A stretch of 64,000 bases of DNA. Source: UBA1765 sp045615885. GTDB taxonomy: Bacteria; Fibrobacterota; Fibrobacteria; Fibrobacterales; Fibrobacteraceae. Where the stretch lies: contig JAZLFR010000044.1 in the NCBI GenBank assembly GCA_045615885.1, forward strand, positions 1 to 64,000, given 5' to 3'. Each line of letters opens with the position of its first letter. Positions within the stretch are counted from its first letter, which is position 1. The notes under the pieces were generated by a model, which saw only the letters and a program-made list of their open reading frames with translations, was not told the origin of the DNA and made no database searches. This document shows positions 15,247 through 24,449 of this stretch, in pieces. The translations under genes and the position numbers were made by a program.

Positions 15247-17373
15247 TTACTTTGCCGTGTTCACCATGAAGGACTTCGCTCCCTTCATGCGGATCATGTA
15301 TACGCCCGGCTGCACGCCTGCATTTTTCAATTCAGAGGCTGCTTCGTGAACATTGTTCAACTTGATGGTAGTAACCATTTTTCCATTCAAGCTAAATACA
15401 TGTGCCGTCGACGGTGCTTTTGAAGCGTTGAAGCGAACATTGAAGATTGCCGTAGGGTCTTCTGGATCTTCGGTGATTTCCTCTATGGGGTCCGTATCTT
15501 CGGCGTCTTTGCCAGCTACAAAGTTGATATAGTCAATGTCAAACCAGTCGCCTGTGGCGGTCATGCGCAAAACATGTTCGCCTGCGGGAAGCGTTACATT
15601 GGCCTTGACTTTATTGTAGTCGTCAAAATTTTGCTCGCCGTCGTCCTTCTTTTCGTTTGGCGGAACAACTACATCTTCGGTAATATCTTTGCCGTCAATG
15701 GAAAGTTTGAAGCTGGAACCACCGTCGGAAGCAACGGCTGCATACATCGTGTAATCACCGGCCTTGTCGATGTTTACCGTGTATTCGAGCCATTCGCCCT
15801 TCTGAATGTAGCCAACGATAACGCCAGTTGCTTTTGCGTAAAGGTCAACGCCAGTATCCTTGCGGTAATCGCTTGTGCCGTGGTTTTCTGCATCGTTGTC
15901 GTAGTAGGAATCGTTACCCTTGCCTGCACCCGGAATGTCGAAGTTTTCCATTTCAATCTTGCCAGGAAGCTTTACTGCAGAGCCCTTGAAAGGTTCCTGT
16001 GGAACCGGTTCTCCGAATGCGTTTGCTGCAACAAGGGTCATTACGCATTCCTTGTCCATTGTTACGGAGACAACGCCGTTTGACATTGGAACTTCACCTT
16101 CGTTCTTTGCGTTCTTGCTTTCGCTTGTTACATACTTAGTCCAAGTAGCACCATCGGCAATTCCTGGAATGGAAATGTTGACTGTTTGAGTTTTGCCCCA
16201 ATCACGGTTTACAAGAACAACAATTATACTGTCTGCATTTTTATATGCAGAAACATAAAGGTTTGAAGCTGGATTCTTTGTGGCATCTACGCGAACTGCA
16301 CCTGGGCGAATAAAGCGGGAGAATTGGGACATTAGATAACCGCGCTTGGTAACTTTGCCGACTTCACTTTGGGGAATGCTAGACACATTGTCGCCCATGA
16401 TTAGACCGTAGCTGCGACGTACATACCACCATGTATATTGGCTAAAGTTACCTTCGACCATGGCCCTGTGAATTTCGTAGGCAACATCCATTGCTCGGAC
16501 AGTGTCTAGATGAGCCTGGATATCCTGGTCGCCGGTAATGGCAATGCTTCGCCAAAGGTTTGCGCTGTTGTTACTTTCGGTATAGTGCTCTGTCATCCAG
16601 CGTTCCACGTTCTTCTGATCAGCAAGAGAGTACTGGAAGAATGAATTCGGCGTGCTGGCGATAGAGCTGTAAAAATGAGCTCCCAAGATGTCGATATTCT
16701 TTAAAGCGTCATCATCCTTGAGAATCTGGTCATACATATTCTTTGCGTAGGCAAAAGATTCGGCTGAAATGACCTTGGTCCCATTTTTGCGCAACTGGTT
16801 TCCATATTGCTTGGTAAATTTGTACAGTTGGTCTGCAGTCCAGGTTGTCCATGATTCTGCATAGTCGGGCTCGTTTTGAATGCTTATTGCGTAAAGAGGA
16901 ACGCCCTGGCTCTTCATATGGGCTGCAAAATCATTCAAATGGTTGGCGTAAGCCTGCCAATCTTTTTCTGCCACCATTGTCGTATTGAAGATTTTTCCGT
17001 CATAGCGCTTCCAGGTTGCTGGACTTTGGATACTTGTAGGCGGTTTCCATGGGGTGGCGTAAAGAATGAAATCGTTGCCGGCATATTTTTTTGCAGACTT
17101 TGCCGCTTCCAATTCATTGTTCCATTGGTTTTGACTTTCGTTTACGGGAATTCTAAGCACATTGAGGCCGATCTGGCCTTCTCCAGTGCCATAAGCGAGC
17201 TTTGCATCTGCGTCAGAAAGGCCGCGGCCGCCCTGCCAAGTGTTGTGGACCATGCCGCCAAAACCTCGAATTACCTGATATTCTTTATTGAGATCCACAT
17301 TTACAGTAGATGCTGCAAAAGCAAGGCCGGTGCAAGCAAGTGCTAGGCCAAAAATTCTAGAAACATTCTTCAT
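15247..17373 (-). CDS. GH30 xylanase with CBM6 and C-terminal tail
   Basis: The start is placed at MKNVSRIFGLALACTGLAFA, a clear signal peptide, with GAGG upstream; a longer frame adds an unlikely 16-residue leader. The GH30 domain (about residues 22-460) has QVIRGFGGMVHNTW near its start, the acid/base Glu in ISIQNEPDY (about 170) and the nucleophile Glu in ERWMTEHYTES (about 265). It resembles the glucuronoxylanase branch (GH30_8). A CBM6 follows (about 480-625; KIEMENFDIPGAGKGNDSYY), then a 60-residue tail ending GVQPGVYMIRMKGAKSFMVN. The enzyme cuts beta-1,4-xylan outside the cell. It is first in an operon with the CE6 esterase, and an inverted-repeat operator lies 96 bases upstream with a hairpin in between. 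Confidence 0.92.
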   Translation of the reverse strand: MKNVSRIFGLALACTGLAFAASTVNVDLNKEYQVIRGFGGMVHNTWQGGRGLSDADAKLAYGTGEGQIGLNVLRIPVNESQNQWNNELEAAKSAKKYAGNDFILYATPWKPPTSIQSPATWKRYDGKIFNTTMVAEKDWQAYANHLNDFAAHMKSQGVPLYAISIQNEPDYAESWTTWTADQLYKFTKQYGNQLRKNGTKVISAESFAYAKNMYDQILKDDDALKNIDILGAHFYSSIASTPNSFFQYSLADQKNVERWMTEHYTESNNSANLWRSIAITGDQDIQAHLDTVRAMDVAYEIHRAMVEGNFSQYTWWYVRRSYGLIMGDNVSSIPQSEVGKVTKRGYLMSQFSRFIRPGAVRVDATKNPASNLYVSAYKNADSIIVVLVNRDWGKTQTVNISIPGIADGATWTKYVTSESKNAKNEGEVPMSNGVVSVTMDKECVMTLVAANAFGEPVPQEPFKGSAVKLPGKIEMENFDIPGAGKGNDSYYDNDAENHGTSDYRKDTGVDLYAKATGVIVGYIQKGEWLEYTVNIDKAGDYTMYAAVASDGGSSFKLSIDGKDITEDVVVPPNEKKDDGEQNFDDYNKVKANVTLPAGEHVLRMTATGDWFDIDYINFVAGKDAEDTDPIEEITEDPEDPTAIFNVRFNASKAPSTAHVFSLNGKMVTTIKLNNVHEAASELKNAGVQPGVYMIRMKGAKSFMVNTAK

Positions 17374-17388
17374 AAACCAATCCTCAAA

Positions 17389-17419
17389 TAAAAAAGGGCG
17401 GCATTTCTGCCAACCCTTC
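17389..17419 (-). terminator. Terminator-like hairpin in front of GH30
   Basis: On the minus strand AAGGGTTGGCA and TGCCGCCCTT form a stem with a GAAA loop and a T run. It ends the upstream GH43 transcript. Only about 15 bases separate it from the GH30 start, so any GH30 promoter must lie upstream of it or inside it; it could be an attenuator. Confidence 0.75.
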
Positions 17420-17468
17420 AAAATTACCCTTTTTCAGTCCGTTTTTTCGAATCTAAAAGCAAGGTTTT

Positions 17469-17485
17469 GTGGACATTTTATCCAT
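17469..17485. promoter_or_regulatory. Inverted-repeat operator, xylan cluster site a
   Basis: GTGGA-CATTTTA-TCCAT, half-sites spaced 7 bases, 96 bases before the GH30 start. It matches sites at 19826, 22272 and 24450. Confidence 0.65.
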
Positions 17486-17495
17486 GCAGAAAGTC

Positions 17496-19754
17496 CTATT
17501 TGGCCGTGTTCACCATGAATGCCTTGCTGCCCTGCATGCGGATCATGTAAATGCCCGGCTGCATGCCTGCATTTTTCAAAGCGGCTCCGGCATCGGACGG
17601 GTTTTGCAAAGAAATCGTTCCGACTTTTTTGCCGTTCAGGTTGTAGATTTGTGCCACGGAAGAACTTGCAGCCTTTTGAACGAACCGGATTGCACTTGGA
17701 GTTTCTCCAAGCGGGTTATCGTCTTCTGCATCCTTGCCTTTGACAAAGTTGATGTAGTCGATATCAAACCAGTCAGCTGTAGCCGTCATGCGCAAAACAT
17801 GCGTACCGGCGGTAAGGGTAACATTCGCACTAACCTTGTTGTAATCGTCAAAGTTCTGTTCTGCGCCTTCTTCCTTTTGGGCTGCAGGAACTACGATGTC
17901 TTCCGTAATATCCTTGCCGTCCATGGAAAGCTTGAAGCTGGAACCACCATCAGAAGCGACTGCTGCAAACATCGTGTATTCGCCTGCTTCCTTGACATTT
18001 ACAGTGTATTCCAGCCATTCGCCCTTCTGAATGTAACCAACGATAATACGGTTATTGCTCTTTGCGTAAAGATCGACTCCAGTGTCCTTGCGGTAGTCAC
18101 TTTCGCCATGGTTTTCTTCATCATTATCGCTATAGGAAGCATATTCATCGCCACGGCCTGTGCCCGGAATGTCGAAATCTTCCATCTGGATAATGCCAGG
18201 AATTACTGCTGCAGAGCCCTTGAAAGGCTTCTGTGGTTCAGCAGGAGTCTTGCCGCTGCCTTCAAAGCCCCATGCCTTGATAGCCATGGTAGAATCCTGC
18301 GTGCCCTTGAACACAAGGAACAACTGTTCCACAACGCCAGAAAGGCCATCTACATCGCAGGAGGTTTCCGCAAAAGTAGCCTTGGAGCCGGTCTTCTTGA
18401 GGGTGCATGTGCCTGCTAAGGTGCCGGTTGCGGAGCCCTTGTGGATTTCAATCTTGTTGTTGTCGGCAGTACTTGCAGCTTCTACGGTAAAGCCAGTAGC
18501 GCCCTTGCCGAAATCTACGCCGGAGACACGAATCCAGGATTCCTTGGTAGAAAGCGGAAGCAGGAGGCTCCCGGAAACCTTGCCCGGAGTCCAGTTGGAA
18601 CGGCTACGGATGCCCTTCTGTCTGGAACTGGTCAGTGCCGGATACCAATCGTACGGGTCAAAATTATCGATCTGCTTAGGACCTTCCTTAGTAAAGGTCA
18701 GGCTATTCATGGAACCGTCTGCAGCGTATGTAAATTCATCTACGCTCACGCTGCGATGGAATGCCGGAGACGGGTTGGGCATGCCATCTTCTGCAGGAAT
18801 CTTTTCCAAGCCATCGTAACCTGTAGAAATGCGACGGTCATGGTATACGACATACCAGTGGCCTTTGAATTCGGCAATGCCGTGATGGTTATTGTTGTTG
18901 GCATTGATGTTCTGGCCGCCAATGTTTGGGTTGCCCATGAAGATGCCTTTGTAGGTATAGGGACCTGTCGGGCTCTTGGACATGCCGTATGCGATGCGCA
19001 AATCAGCTGTACTGTAGGACAGGTAATAATTATCCTTGTACTTATGGATATAAGAAGCTTCCATAGCCTTGGGGCCACCAATCTTCAACTGGGTCGGCTT
19101 CGTATCAAAGCCCTTCATATCCTTGTTAAACTTGTAGATATTGAAGATATTGTTGTTATTATCTGCTGCCGGACGGGAATCGCTGCTACCGCCGCCAAAG
19201 GTGAAATAGCCTGTACCGTCGGTATCGTAGAAAATCGCCGGGTCAAAGCACCAGCCGATGCCATCGCAATCAGCAAAGCCACCGCCCCAGTTGTTGATCA
19301 GCTTTTTGTTGTTTGGAAGGGGATTGGTCCAGGGGCCAGCAATGCTGTCTGCACCGATAAGGCCGATACCGCCGCCACCGCCATCAGGGAACACGATATA
19401 GAGTCTGCCGTCGTTAGGATTCTTTGCAATACCAGAAGCCCAGATATCGCCGATGCCGTTTACCTGGCGGGCATCGTAAATGATGCCGAAGTCAGTCCAG
19501 TTCTGCATATCCTTACTGCGGAAACCATAGAGAGCCTTAATGTTGTAACCACCATGACCACCCTGGCTAACATCCTTACCGTCAGCATTGTACGGAGCCG
19601 GGTCATCGGAGTCCGTGATGATATAGAAGTATTCATCATCGGCGGCGGCTCCTGGGTCTGCCAAGTAATGGTAGGTTGAAATCGGGTTGTAGGCGAATGC
19701 GCTTGAGGCAAGCGTTGCTAAACCGAATGTGTAGACAAACTTCTTAAAATTCAT
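17496..19754 (-). CDS. GH43 arabinofuranosidase/xylosidase with two carbohydrate-binding modules
   Basis: A 752-residue secreted enzyme (signal peptide ending SSAFA). The GH43 five-blade propeller (about 22-360) shows the base Asp in YHYLADPGA, the pKa-tuning Asp in WCFDPAIFYDTDG and the acid Glu in KAMEASYIHKY. A CBM6-like module (about 370-500, SWIRVSGVDFGKGATGF) is followed by a second CBM6 (about 520-660, IIQMEDFDIPGTGRGDEYAS) and a tail ending GMQPGIYMIRMQGSKAFMVN. GH43 enzymes remove arabinose or xylose from arabinoxylan. It is a close paralogue of the next gene upstream and probably arose by tandem duplication. It has its own terminator and an operator site 72 bases upstream. Confidence 0.92.
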   Translation of the reverse strand: MNFKKFVYTFGLATLASSAFAYNPISTYHYLADPGAAADDEYFYIITDSDDPAPYNADGKDVSQGGHGGYNIKALYGFRSKDMQNWTDFGIIYDARQVNGIGDIWASGIAKNPNDGRLYIVFPDGGGGGIGLIGADSIAGPWTNPLPNNKKLINNWGGGFADCDGIGWCFDPAIFYDTDGTGYFTFGGGSSDSRPAADNNNNIFNIYKFNKDMKGFDTKPTQLKIGGPKAMEASYIHKYKDNYYLSYSTADLRIAYGMSKSPTGPYTYKGIFMGNPNIGGQNINANNNNHHGIAEFKGHWYVVYHDRRISTGYDGLEKIPAEDGMPNPSPAFHRSVSVDEFTYAADGSMNSLTFTKEGPKQIDNFDPYDWYPALTSSRQKGIRSRSNWTPGKVSGSLLLPLSTKESWIRVSGVDFGKGATGFTVEAASTADNNKIEIHKGSATGTLAGTCTLKKTGSKATFAETSCDVDGLSGVVEQLFLVFKGTQDSTMAIKAWGFEGSGKTPAEPQKPFKGSAAVIPGIIQMEDFDIPGTGRGDEYASYSDNDEENHGESDYRKDTGVDLYAKSNNRIIVGYIQKGEWLEYTVNVKEAGEYTMFAAVASDGGSSFKLSMDGKDITEDIVVPAAQKEEGAEQNFDDYNKVSANVTLTAGTHVLRMTATADWFDIDYINFVKGKDAEDDNPLGETPSAIRFVQKAASSSVAQIYNLNGKKVGTISLQNPSDAGAALKNAGMQPGIYMIRMQGSKAFMVNTAK

Positions 19755-19825
19755 AAAATGAACTCCTTGACAACCTAAAATTATCTTAAAAAGTGGGGGA
19801 GTGGTAACAAGAAAAAACTGATTCT

Positions 19826-19842
19826 ATGGATGTTTTGTCCAT
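19826..19842. promoter_or_regulatory. Inverted-repeat operator, xylan cluster site b
   Basis: ATGGA-TGTTTTG-TCCAT, extended to a perfect TATGGA/TCCATA pair, 72 bases before the GH43 start at 19754. This is the most symmetric of the four sites. Confidence 0.7.
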
Positions 19843-19843
19843 A

Positions 19844-19870
19844 ACAAAAAAACTCCGGCATGCGCCGGAG
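19844..19870 (-). terminator. Terminator of the upstream GH43 gene
   Basis: On the minus strand CTCCGGC and GCCGGAG form a stem with a 4-nt loop, followed by seven T residues. It abuts operator b. Confidence 0.85.
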
Positions 19871-19903
19871 CTTTCGAGAGAAGTTGTTTAAGTTTTGCTG
19901 CTT

Positions 19904-22180
19904 TTAGCGAAGCGCACGAACCTTCGTGACCATGCCGTTTGTGCGGTTGCGGATCAGGTAGATGCCCTGGTTCACGGCTGCGCCAGACTGCTTCCACATG
20001 GCCGTAGCTTCGTCGATCGTCTTTGCCTTGACGCTAGAGATCTTGTTGCCCTTCAAGTCGAAAATGTCGAACTGGGTCTGCACCGGAGCCTGGAACTGGA
20101 GCTTGTTTGCAACGGCGGAAAGATCTTCATCTTCTTCAGGGTTTTCTTCGATTTCAGGAGATTTTTCGCCGAGCGGGTCTGAGTCAACGGCGTCCTTGCC
20201 AGCTTCGAAGTTGATGAAGTCTACGTCGAGCCATGCCTTAGTGATGGTAAAGCGCAGAATGTGTTCGCCCGCCGGGAGAGTTACATTTGCCTTGACCTTT
20301 GCATAATCGTCAAAGTTTTCTTCACCTGCATTGGCAGTCACCATGATGTCGTCGGTAATGTCCTTGCCGTCAATGGAAAGCTTGAAGCTTGCTCCGTCTG
20401 CCGTGCCGGTAGCAACTGCAGCGTACATGGTGTAGTCACCAGCCTTTTCGATGTTTACGGTATATTCAAGCCATTCATCGGTGTTGCCCCAGCCAAGAAC
20501 AATGCGGCCCTTGTCGTCTTCCTTGAGGTCCACGCCAGTGCCTTTGCGATAGTTGCTTGTGCCCTGGTTCGCGTCATCTGTATCGTAGTAGGAATCGTTG
20601 CCATTGCCTATGCCTGGAATATCGAAGTTTTCGATCTGGATTGTACCTGGAATTGCATGAGCCTTGCCGCCAAACGGTGTCTGCGGTTCCGGTTCGCGCT
20701 TGGTTCCCTGGAATTCCCATTCCAGAATACCCATGGTGGAGTCCTTTGCACCCTTGAATACGAAGAACAGCTGATCTACAACGCCGGAGAGGCCGGACAT
20801 AGCGCAATCGTTATCCGTGTAGCTCTGCCAACCGCTGGTCTTTGCCAAGGTACATGTACCAGCCAAAGTACCGGTGACGCTACCCTTACGGATTTCAACC
20901 TTGTTGTTGTCGCCAACGTTCGCTGCCTTGATGCGGAGGTTTTCGGCACCCTTGCCAAAGTCTACGCCAGTCACGCGGATCCACGATTCCTTGGTTGCAA
21001 GCGGTGTCAAAACGTGCTTTACAGCCTGGCCCTTGGTCCAGTCGGTACGGCTGCGCACATTGCGCTGCTTGGAACTGGTGAGAGCCTTGTAGGTGTTGTA
21101 CGGGTCAAACTTGCCAACCTGAGCCGGGCCTTCCTTTGTAAACTTCAACTTATTGATGGTACCGTCTGCAGCATAGGTGATTTCGTCGATACTTACGCTA
21201 CGGTGGTTGCCCGGTTCCGGATCGGCAATACCCAAAGAAGCAGGATGTTCCTTGGCACGGACAAGGCGACGGTCATGATAGACCGCGTAAGTCTTGCCCT
21301 TAAAATCAGCAAAACCCTGGTGGTTGTTACCGCCATCGCAAGAATGAGTTTCGCAGTCGTTGATCTGCCACACGGCGCCAATGGCGATGCCCTTATAAGC
21401 GTAAGGACCGGCAGGATTCTTGGACATGCCGTAGCCAATTTCCTGGCCGCTATTGTTGAAGCTGATGTAGTACCAGTCGCCATGCTTATGGATGTAAGGC
21501 GCTTCAAAGGATTTTTCCGCTGAAATTCGAGTTAGAGAATTTTTGTCCAGGGTAATCTTGCCATTACTTTCGGAGAATTTGATAAGGTCAAAGTTGTTTC
21601 CAATGGGACGTTTCTGAGAAGTTGCGGAACCGCCACCGAAAATCACGTAGCCGGAGCCATCGTCATCAAAGAAAATGCCCGGGTCGAAGCAGTGGTCAAT
21701 ATCGTCACAGTTACCGAGGAAGCTATTGGTGCCGCCAGCAATTCGCGGCTTACCATAAGTTTCCATAATGGGGTCGGTATAGGGGCCGTCGATGCTGGGT
21801 GCGGTAATCATGCCCACGCCGCTGGCACCATCAGGGTAAACGATAAAGGGTCTGCCGTTACGTACAGCAATGCCCGAGGCCCAGGTGTTGCCCGGGTAAG
21901 TGCCGAATTCACGCTTGGACTGGAAAACCATGCCGTGGTCAGTCCAGTTCACCATATCCTTGGAGCTGAAGGCATAGAGGCCGACAATGTTGTAGGCGAA
22001 CGGATTGTCGCTCACGCACATATCATCGGTATCGGTCAAAATGTAGAAGGTGTCGCCATCGGAAGCGGCAGAGGGGTCAGCCAGGTAATGGTAGCTACTA
22101 ATCGGGTTTTCTGCGTAGGCACCTACGCCAAAACCTGCACAAAGACCGATCGCAATCGCTTTTTTAAGAGAAAATTTCAT
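19904..22180 (-). CDS. GH43 glycoside hydrolase with two carbohydrate-binding modules
   Basis: The start is set at MKFSLKKAIAIGLCAGFGVG, a signal peptide; upstream in-frame codons form an implausible leader. The GH43 domain shows SSYHYLADPSA (base Asp), HCFDPGIFFDDDG and the acid Glu in KSFEAPYIHKHGD. A CBM6-like module (SWIRVTGVDFGKGAENLRI) and a second CBM6 (TIQIENFDIPGIGNGNDSYY) follow, then an acidic linker and a tail ending INQGIYLIRNRTNGMV-type sequence (VNQGIYLIRNRTNGMVTKVR). It is a paralogue of the downstream GH43 gene with the same domain order. Operator c lies 92 bases upstream, with a terminator hairpin between operator and gene. Confidence 0.92.
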   Translation of the reverse strand: MKFSLKKAIAIGLCAGFGVGAYAENPISSYHYLADPSAASDGDTFYILTDTDDMCVSDNPFAYNIVGLYAFSSKDMVNWTDHGMVFQSKREFGTYPGNTWASGIAVRNGRPFIVYPDGASGVGMITAPSIDGPYTDPIMETYGKPRIAGGTNSFLGNCDDIDHCFDPGIFFDDDGSGYVIFGGGSATSQKRPIGNNFDLIKFSESNGKITLDKNSLTRISAEKSFEAPYIHKHGDWYYISFNNSGQEIGYGMSKNPAGPYAYKGIAIGAVWQINDCETHSCDGGNNHQGFADFKGKTYAVYHDRRLVRAKEHPASLGIADPEPGNHRSVSIDEITYAADGTINKLKFTKEGPAQVGKFDPYNTYKALTSSKQRNVRSRTDWTKGQAVKHVLTPLATKESWIRVTGVDFGKGAENLRIKAANVGDNNKVEIRKGSVTGTLAGTCTLAKTSGWQSYTDNDCAMSGLSGVVDQLFFVFKGAKDSTMGILEWEFQGTKREPEPQTPFGGKAHAIPGTIQIENFDIPGIGNGNDSYYDTDDANQGTSNYRKGTGVDLKEDDKGRIVLGWGNTDEWLEYTVNIEKAGDYTMYAAVATGTADGASFKLSIDGKDITDDIMVTANAGEENFDDYAKVKANVTLPAGEHILRFTITKAWLDVDFINFEAGKDAVDSDPLGEKSPEIEENPEEDEDLSAVANKLQFQAPVQTQFDIFDLKGNKISSVKAKTIDEATAMWKQSGAAVNQGIYLIRNRTNGMVTKVRALR

Positions 22181-22240
22181 ACACGCATCCCTTCGGGGTA
22201 CATCCCCAAATATTACATATACAAAATTACCTTCAAAAAC

Positions 22241-22269
22241 AAAAAAAGTGCCGCTAGGAGCGACACTTT
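22241..22269 (-). terminator. Terminator of the surface lipoprotein gene
   Basis: On the minus strand AAAGTGTCGCT and AGCGGCACTTT pair around a short loop, with a T run. It lies between operator c and the GH43 start. Confidence 0.8.
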
Positions 22270-22271
22270 CC

Positions 22272-22288
22272 ATGGATATATTGTCAAT
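22272..22288. promoter_or_regulatory. Inverted-repeat operator, xylan cluster site c
   Basis: ATGGA-TATATTG-TCAAT, one base off the consensus second half-site, directly after the lipoprotein stop codon and 92 bases before the GH43 start. Confidence 0.55.
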
Positions 22289-22290
22289 GG

Positions 22291-23571
22291 CTATTCTTCG
22301 TCTTCTTCGACATCCATCAAGATGTTTTCCTTGACTCCGTAAAGAACGATGTTGTCGATATCCAGGTAACTGCCGTCCTTGCCGAAGAAGGTAATATTTG
22401 TCACACGATCTTTTACAGCATCCCAGCCGATATTACCGCCAATGCTATCTGCCTTGAGAAGACTATTGGTAGAAATTGAGTAATGTTTCCAAACTGTATC
22501 AAGCTTTACGTGAATCCATGCCTTGCCGCTCTTGCCGCTAGATACGCTATCGACAAGCCTGTCGAATGCAACGGAAACACCTCCGTTGCCCCTTGCCCAG
22601 AATGTGATGGAATCCAGCGTACTAAAGTCGCGTTCGCCGCGGAGCGAGCGCCCCATGAGTGCCCAACCATAGGTAGAGTCGTTGCTGTATTCAAAATGTG
22701 CTGATTTGCCGTGGATGTAGCTTTCTGAGCTATCCAGGGTCAATTTACCGGTTGCATACCTGGAATAAGAGACATACCATTCGTCGATTCCGTTTTCAAA
22801 GAATTCGAAAGGTAATGTATCTGCGTAAACGATAGGTGTTTCAACTTCTACTGAATCATTGGATTCGGTAGAATCAGCCGGAATTACTGGTGCTATAGTG
22901 TCTTTTGTGGATGGATCCGGCTTTACCTCTGGCGTAGACGGCTTTTCAGCCTTGCTTGAAATTGTAATTACAGATGAAGCTTCGCTAATAATCTTGACGC
23001 TTACGCTGTTGCTCAACTTATTTGTCTCTGTGTCCCTGTATACTACGTCATGGAAGCCGATTGGGAGCGATTCAAATTCGAAGTAGCCTGTAGAATCAGT
23101 CGTGACCTGGTATTCCAGGCCGACGATAGAAACTTGCACGGGCCCCTGCCCCTGGGCAAGTTTCACATAACCTGCCAGACGACCTGGAGCGTGCACCGTC
23201 ATTGCATAGCTCGACGAGTCCTTGTCCTTCACAGAGAAGCTGGAGGCAGCCTTGAGTGTGTCGCCTCCGCGAACTTCGATCATGTAGCTGCCCTTGGCAA
23301 GGTTTACCAATTCAACAACACCGTTTTCGTTGGTCGAATCGTCGGCGAACTGGTTTGCTGCCAAGGAACTTGTTGTATTTGCTATATAGTCTGCCGGGCG
23401 CACGAGCACGCGCATGTTTGCTGCCGGAGTACCGCCCGCAAGTTGAATATTATAAGCCACAATGGAGTTCTCGGTCTCCATCGTAGAACTGGCGACACTA
23501 GCTTTATCGCCACATGCGGTCAAAGCACCACCAATGGCCGCAAAAAATCCAAACCACACCCAACGTTTCAT
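22291..23571 (-). CDS. Surface lipoprotein with carboxypeptidase-regulatory-like and CBM11-like domains
   Basis: A 426-residue lipoprotein (lipobox GALTAC, Cys20). Residues about 40-120 and 125-205 look like beta-sandwich units of the carboxypeptidase-regulatory type (YMIEVRGGDTLKAASSFSV; STGYFEFESLPIGFHDVVYR). A Pro/Ser/Thr linker leads to a C-terminal beta-jellyroll (about 255-415; FEFFENGIDEWYVSYSRYAT, LDIDNIVLYGV) like CBM11/CIA30 folds. No catalytic motif is visible, so binding or sensing is more likely than hydrolysis. Its ATG directly abuts the stop of the TIGR02147 gene (TAAATG), indicating coupled translation with that putative regulator. Confidence 0.75.
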   Translation of the reverse strand: MKRWVWFGFFAAIGGALTACGDKASVASSTMETENSIVAYNIQLAGGTPAANMRVLVRPADYIANTTSSLAANQFADDSTNENGVVELVNLAKGSYMIEVRGGDTLKAASSFSVKDKDSSSYAMTVHAPGRLAGYVKLAQGQGPVQVSIVGLEYQVTTDSTGYFEFESLPIGFHDVVYRDTETNKLSNSVSVKIISEASSVITISSKAEKPSTPEVKPDPSTKDTIAPVIPADSTESNDSVEVETPIVYADTLPFEFFENGIDEWYVSYSRYATGKLTLDSSESYIHGKSAHFEYSNDSTYGWALMGRSLRGERDFSTLDSITFWARGNGGVSVAFDRLVDSVSSGKSGKAWIHVKLDTVWKHYSISTNSLLKADSIGGNIGWDAVKDRVTNITFFGKDGSYLDIDNIVLYGVKENILMDVEEDEE

Positions 23572-24396
23572 TTACTGCTTTCCCTTTTTAGCTACTGGAT
23601 AAAAAGCCATAGACATCTGCATAACCCTGTCAGGGTATTTTACAGTATCGACTCGCTTCTGTACCAATCTTCTAAATTCCTTCAGCATTTCCTGAACATC
23701 TTCAAAACCGCTCTGGTCAACAGAAATTGTCAGCGTAGAAATGTTTCTTTCATCAACAGAAATCTCGTCCAGAGCCTTACACCCTAAATTTAATATCTGT
23801 TTTTGGAAATTGCGCACTGCTTGAGCTTTTTCTGGGCCTCCAACGGTCAAATGGGCGTCGGTTAGCGCAAGCTTGCCAGATGCCATCTTCTTCAAAAGGC
23901 CTACGCTTTTCAAAGTTTCTATGGCTTCGGCTGCCTGTTCCTCGGTAATTGGTGGGCAAATATCGTTTGCAATCTGCTTCAAATTGGCTACGCCGCCGTT
24001 CAGCTCCAAATAGGCACGAACCGCTGGAATCCACCAGTTTTCAAGGACTTTGAGCTCGGCTTCCTGCAAGGAGTGGCGTTCCACGTCGCGTAGAGCCTGC
24101 GCCTTTGCAGTGAGCATTTCCTTTTTGCCTTTGTCCTTAGACACGGCTGCAGAGTACAAGAGGTCAAAATATTCAGCTTCGCGGCCAGACATTTCGAGCA
24201 TGTCTTTGGCAACTGGGAGTGCGTGGGCCGGCAAATGCTGCTTTTTTTGCAGCACACGGTATAGATAGCTGGAGTCAAGACCCAGCTTATCGCCCATCAT
24301 GCGATACGAGTAGAGCGGCATTTCGCTCTTGCGACGCTCGTAATACGCTTTCAAAAAATCGCGGTAGTCCGCTATGCTAGAAAAATTAACCATCAA
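23572..24396 (-). CDS. TIGR02147-family protein, putative DNA-binding regulator
   Basis: A 274-residue cytoplasmic protein matching the TIGR02147/DUF4423 pattern: an N-terminal helix-turn-helix-like unit (FLKAYYERRKSEMPLYSYRM, then LGLDSSYLYRVLQKKQHLPA), a middle winged-helix-like region (NDICPPITEEQAAEAIETL) and a C-terminal section (ISVDERNISTLTISVDQSG, KEFRRLVQKRVDTV). The family is expanded in Fibrobacter and presumed regulatory; I know of no defined ligand. It sits at the head of the xylan cluster, has operator d 54 bases upstream and is coupled to a surface lipoprotein, so autoregulation and control of the cluster are plausible inferences. Confidence 0.8.
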   Translation of the reverse strand: MMVNFSSIADYRDFLKAYYERRKSEMPLYSYRMMGDKLGLDSSYLYRVLQKKQHLPAHALPVAKDMLEMSGREAEYFDLLYSAAVSKDKGKKEMLTAKAQALRDVERHSLQEAELKVLENWWIPAVRAYLELNGGVANLKQIANDICPPITEEQAAEAIETLKSVGLLKKMASGKLALTDAHLTVGGPEKAQAVRNFQKQILNLGCKALDEISVDERNISTLTISVDQSGFEDVQEMLKEFRRLVQKRVDTVKYPDRVMQMSMAFYPVAKKGKQ

Positions 24397-24449
24397 TGTA
24401 CAATTTAGACTTATATTTAGTAAAAAAGATTGGGTTTGGAAACGATACT

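Noticed and set aside
18441..22342. Several long plus-strand frames within the GH43 genes
   Set aside because: Antisense shadows; both GH43 genes have signal peptides, catalytic residues and terminators on the minus strand.
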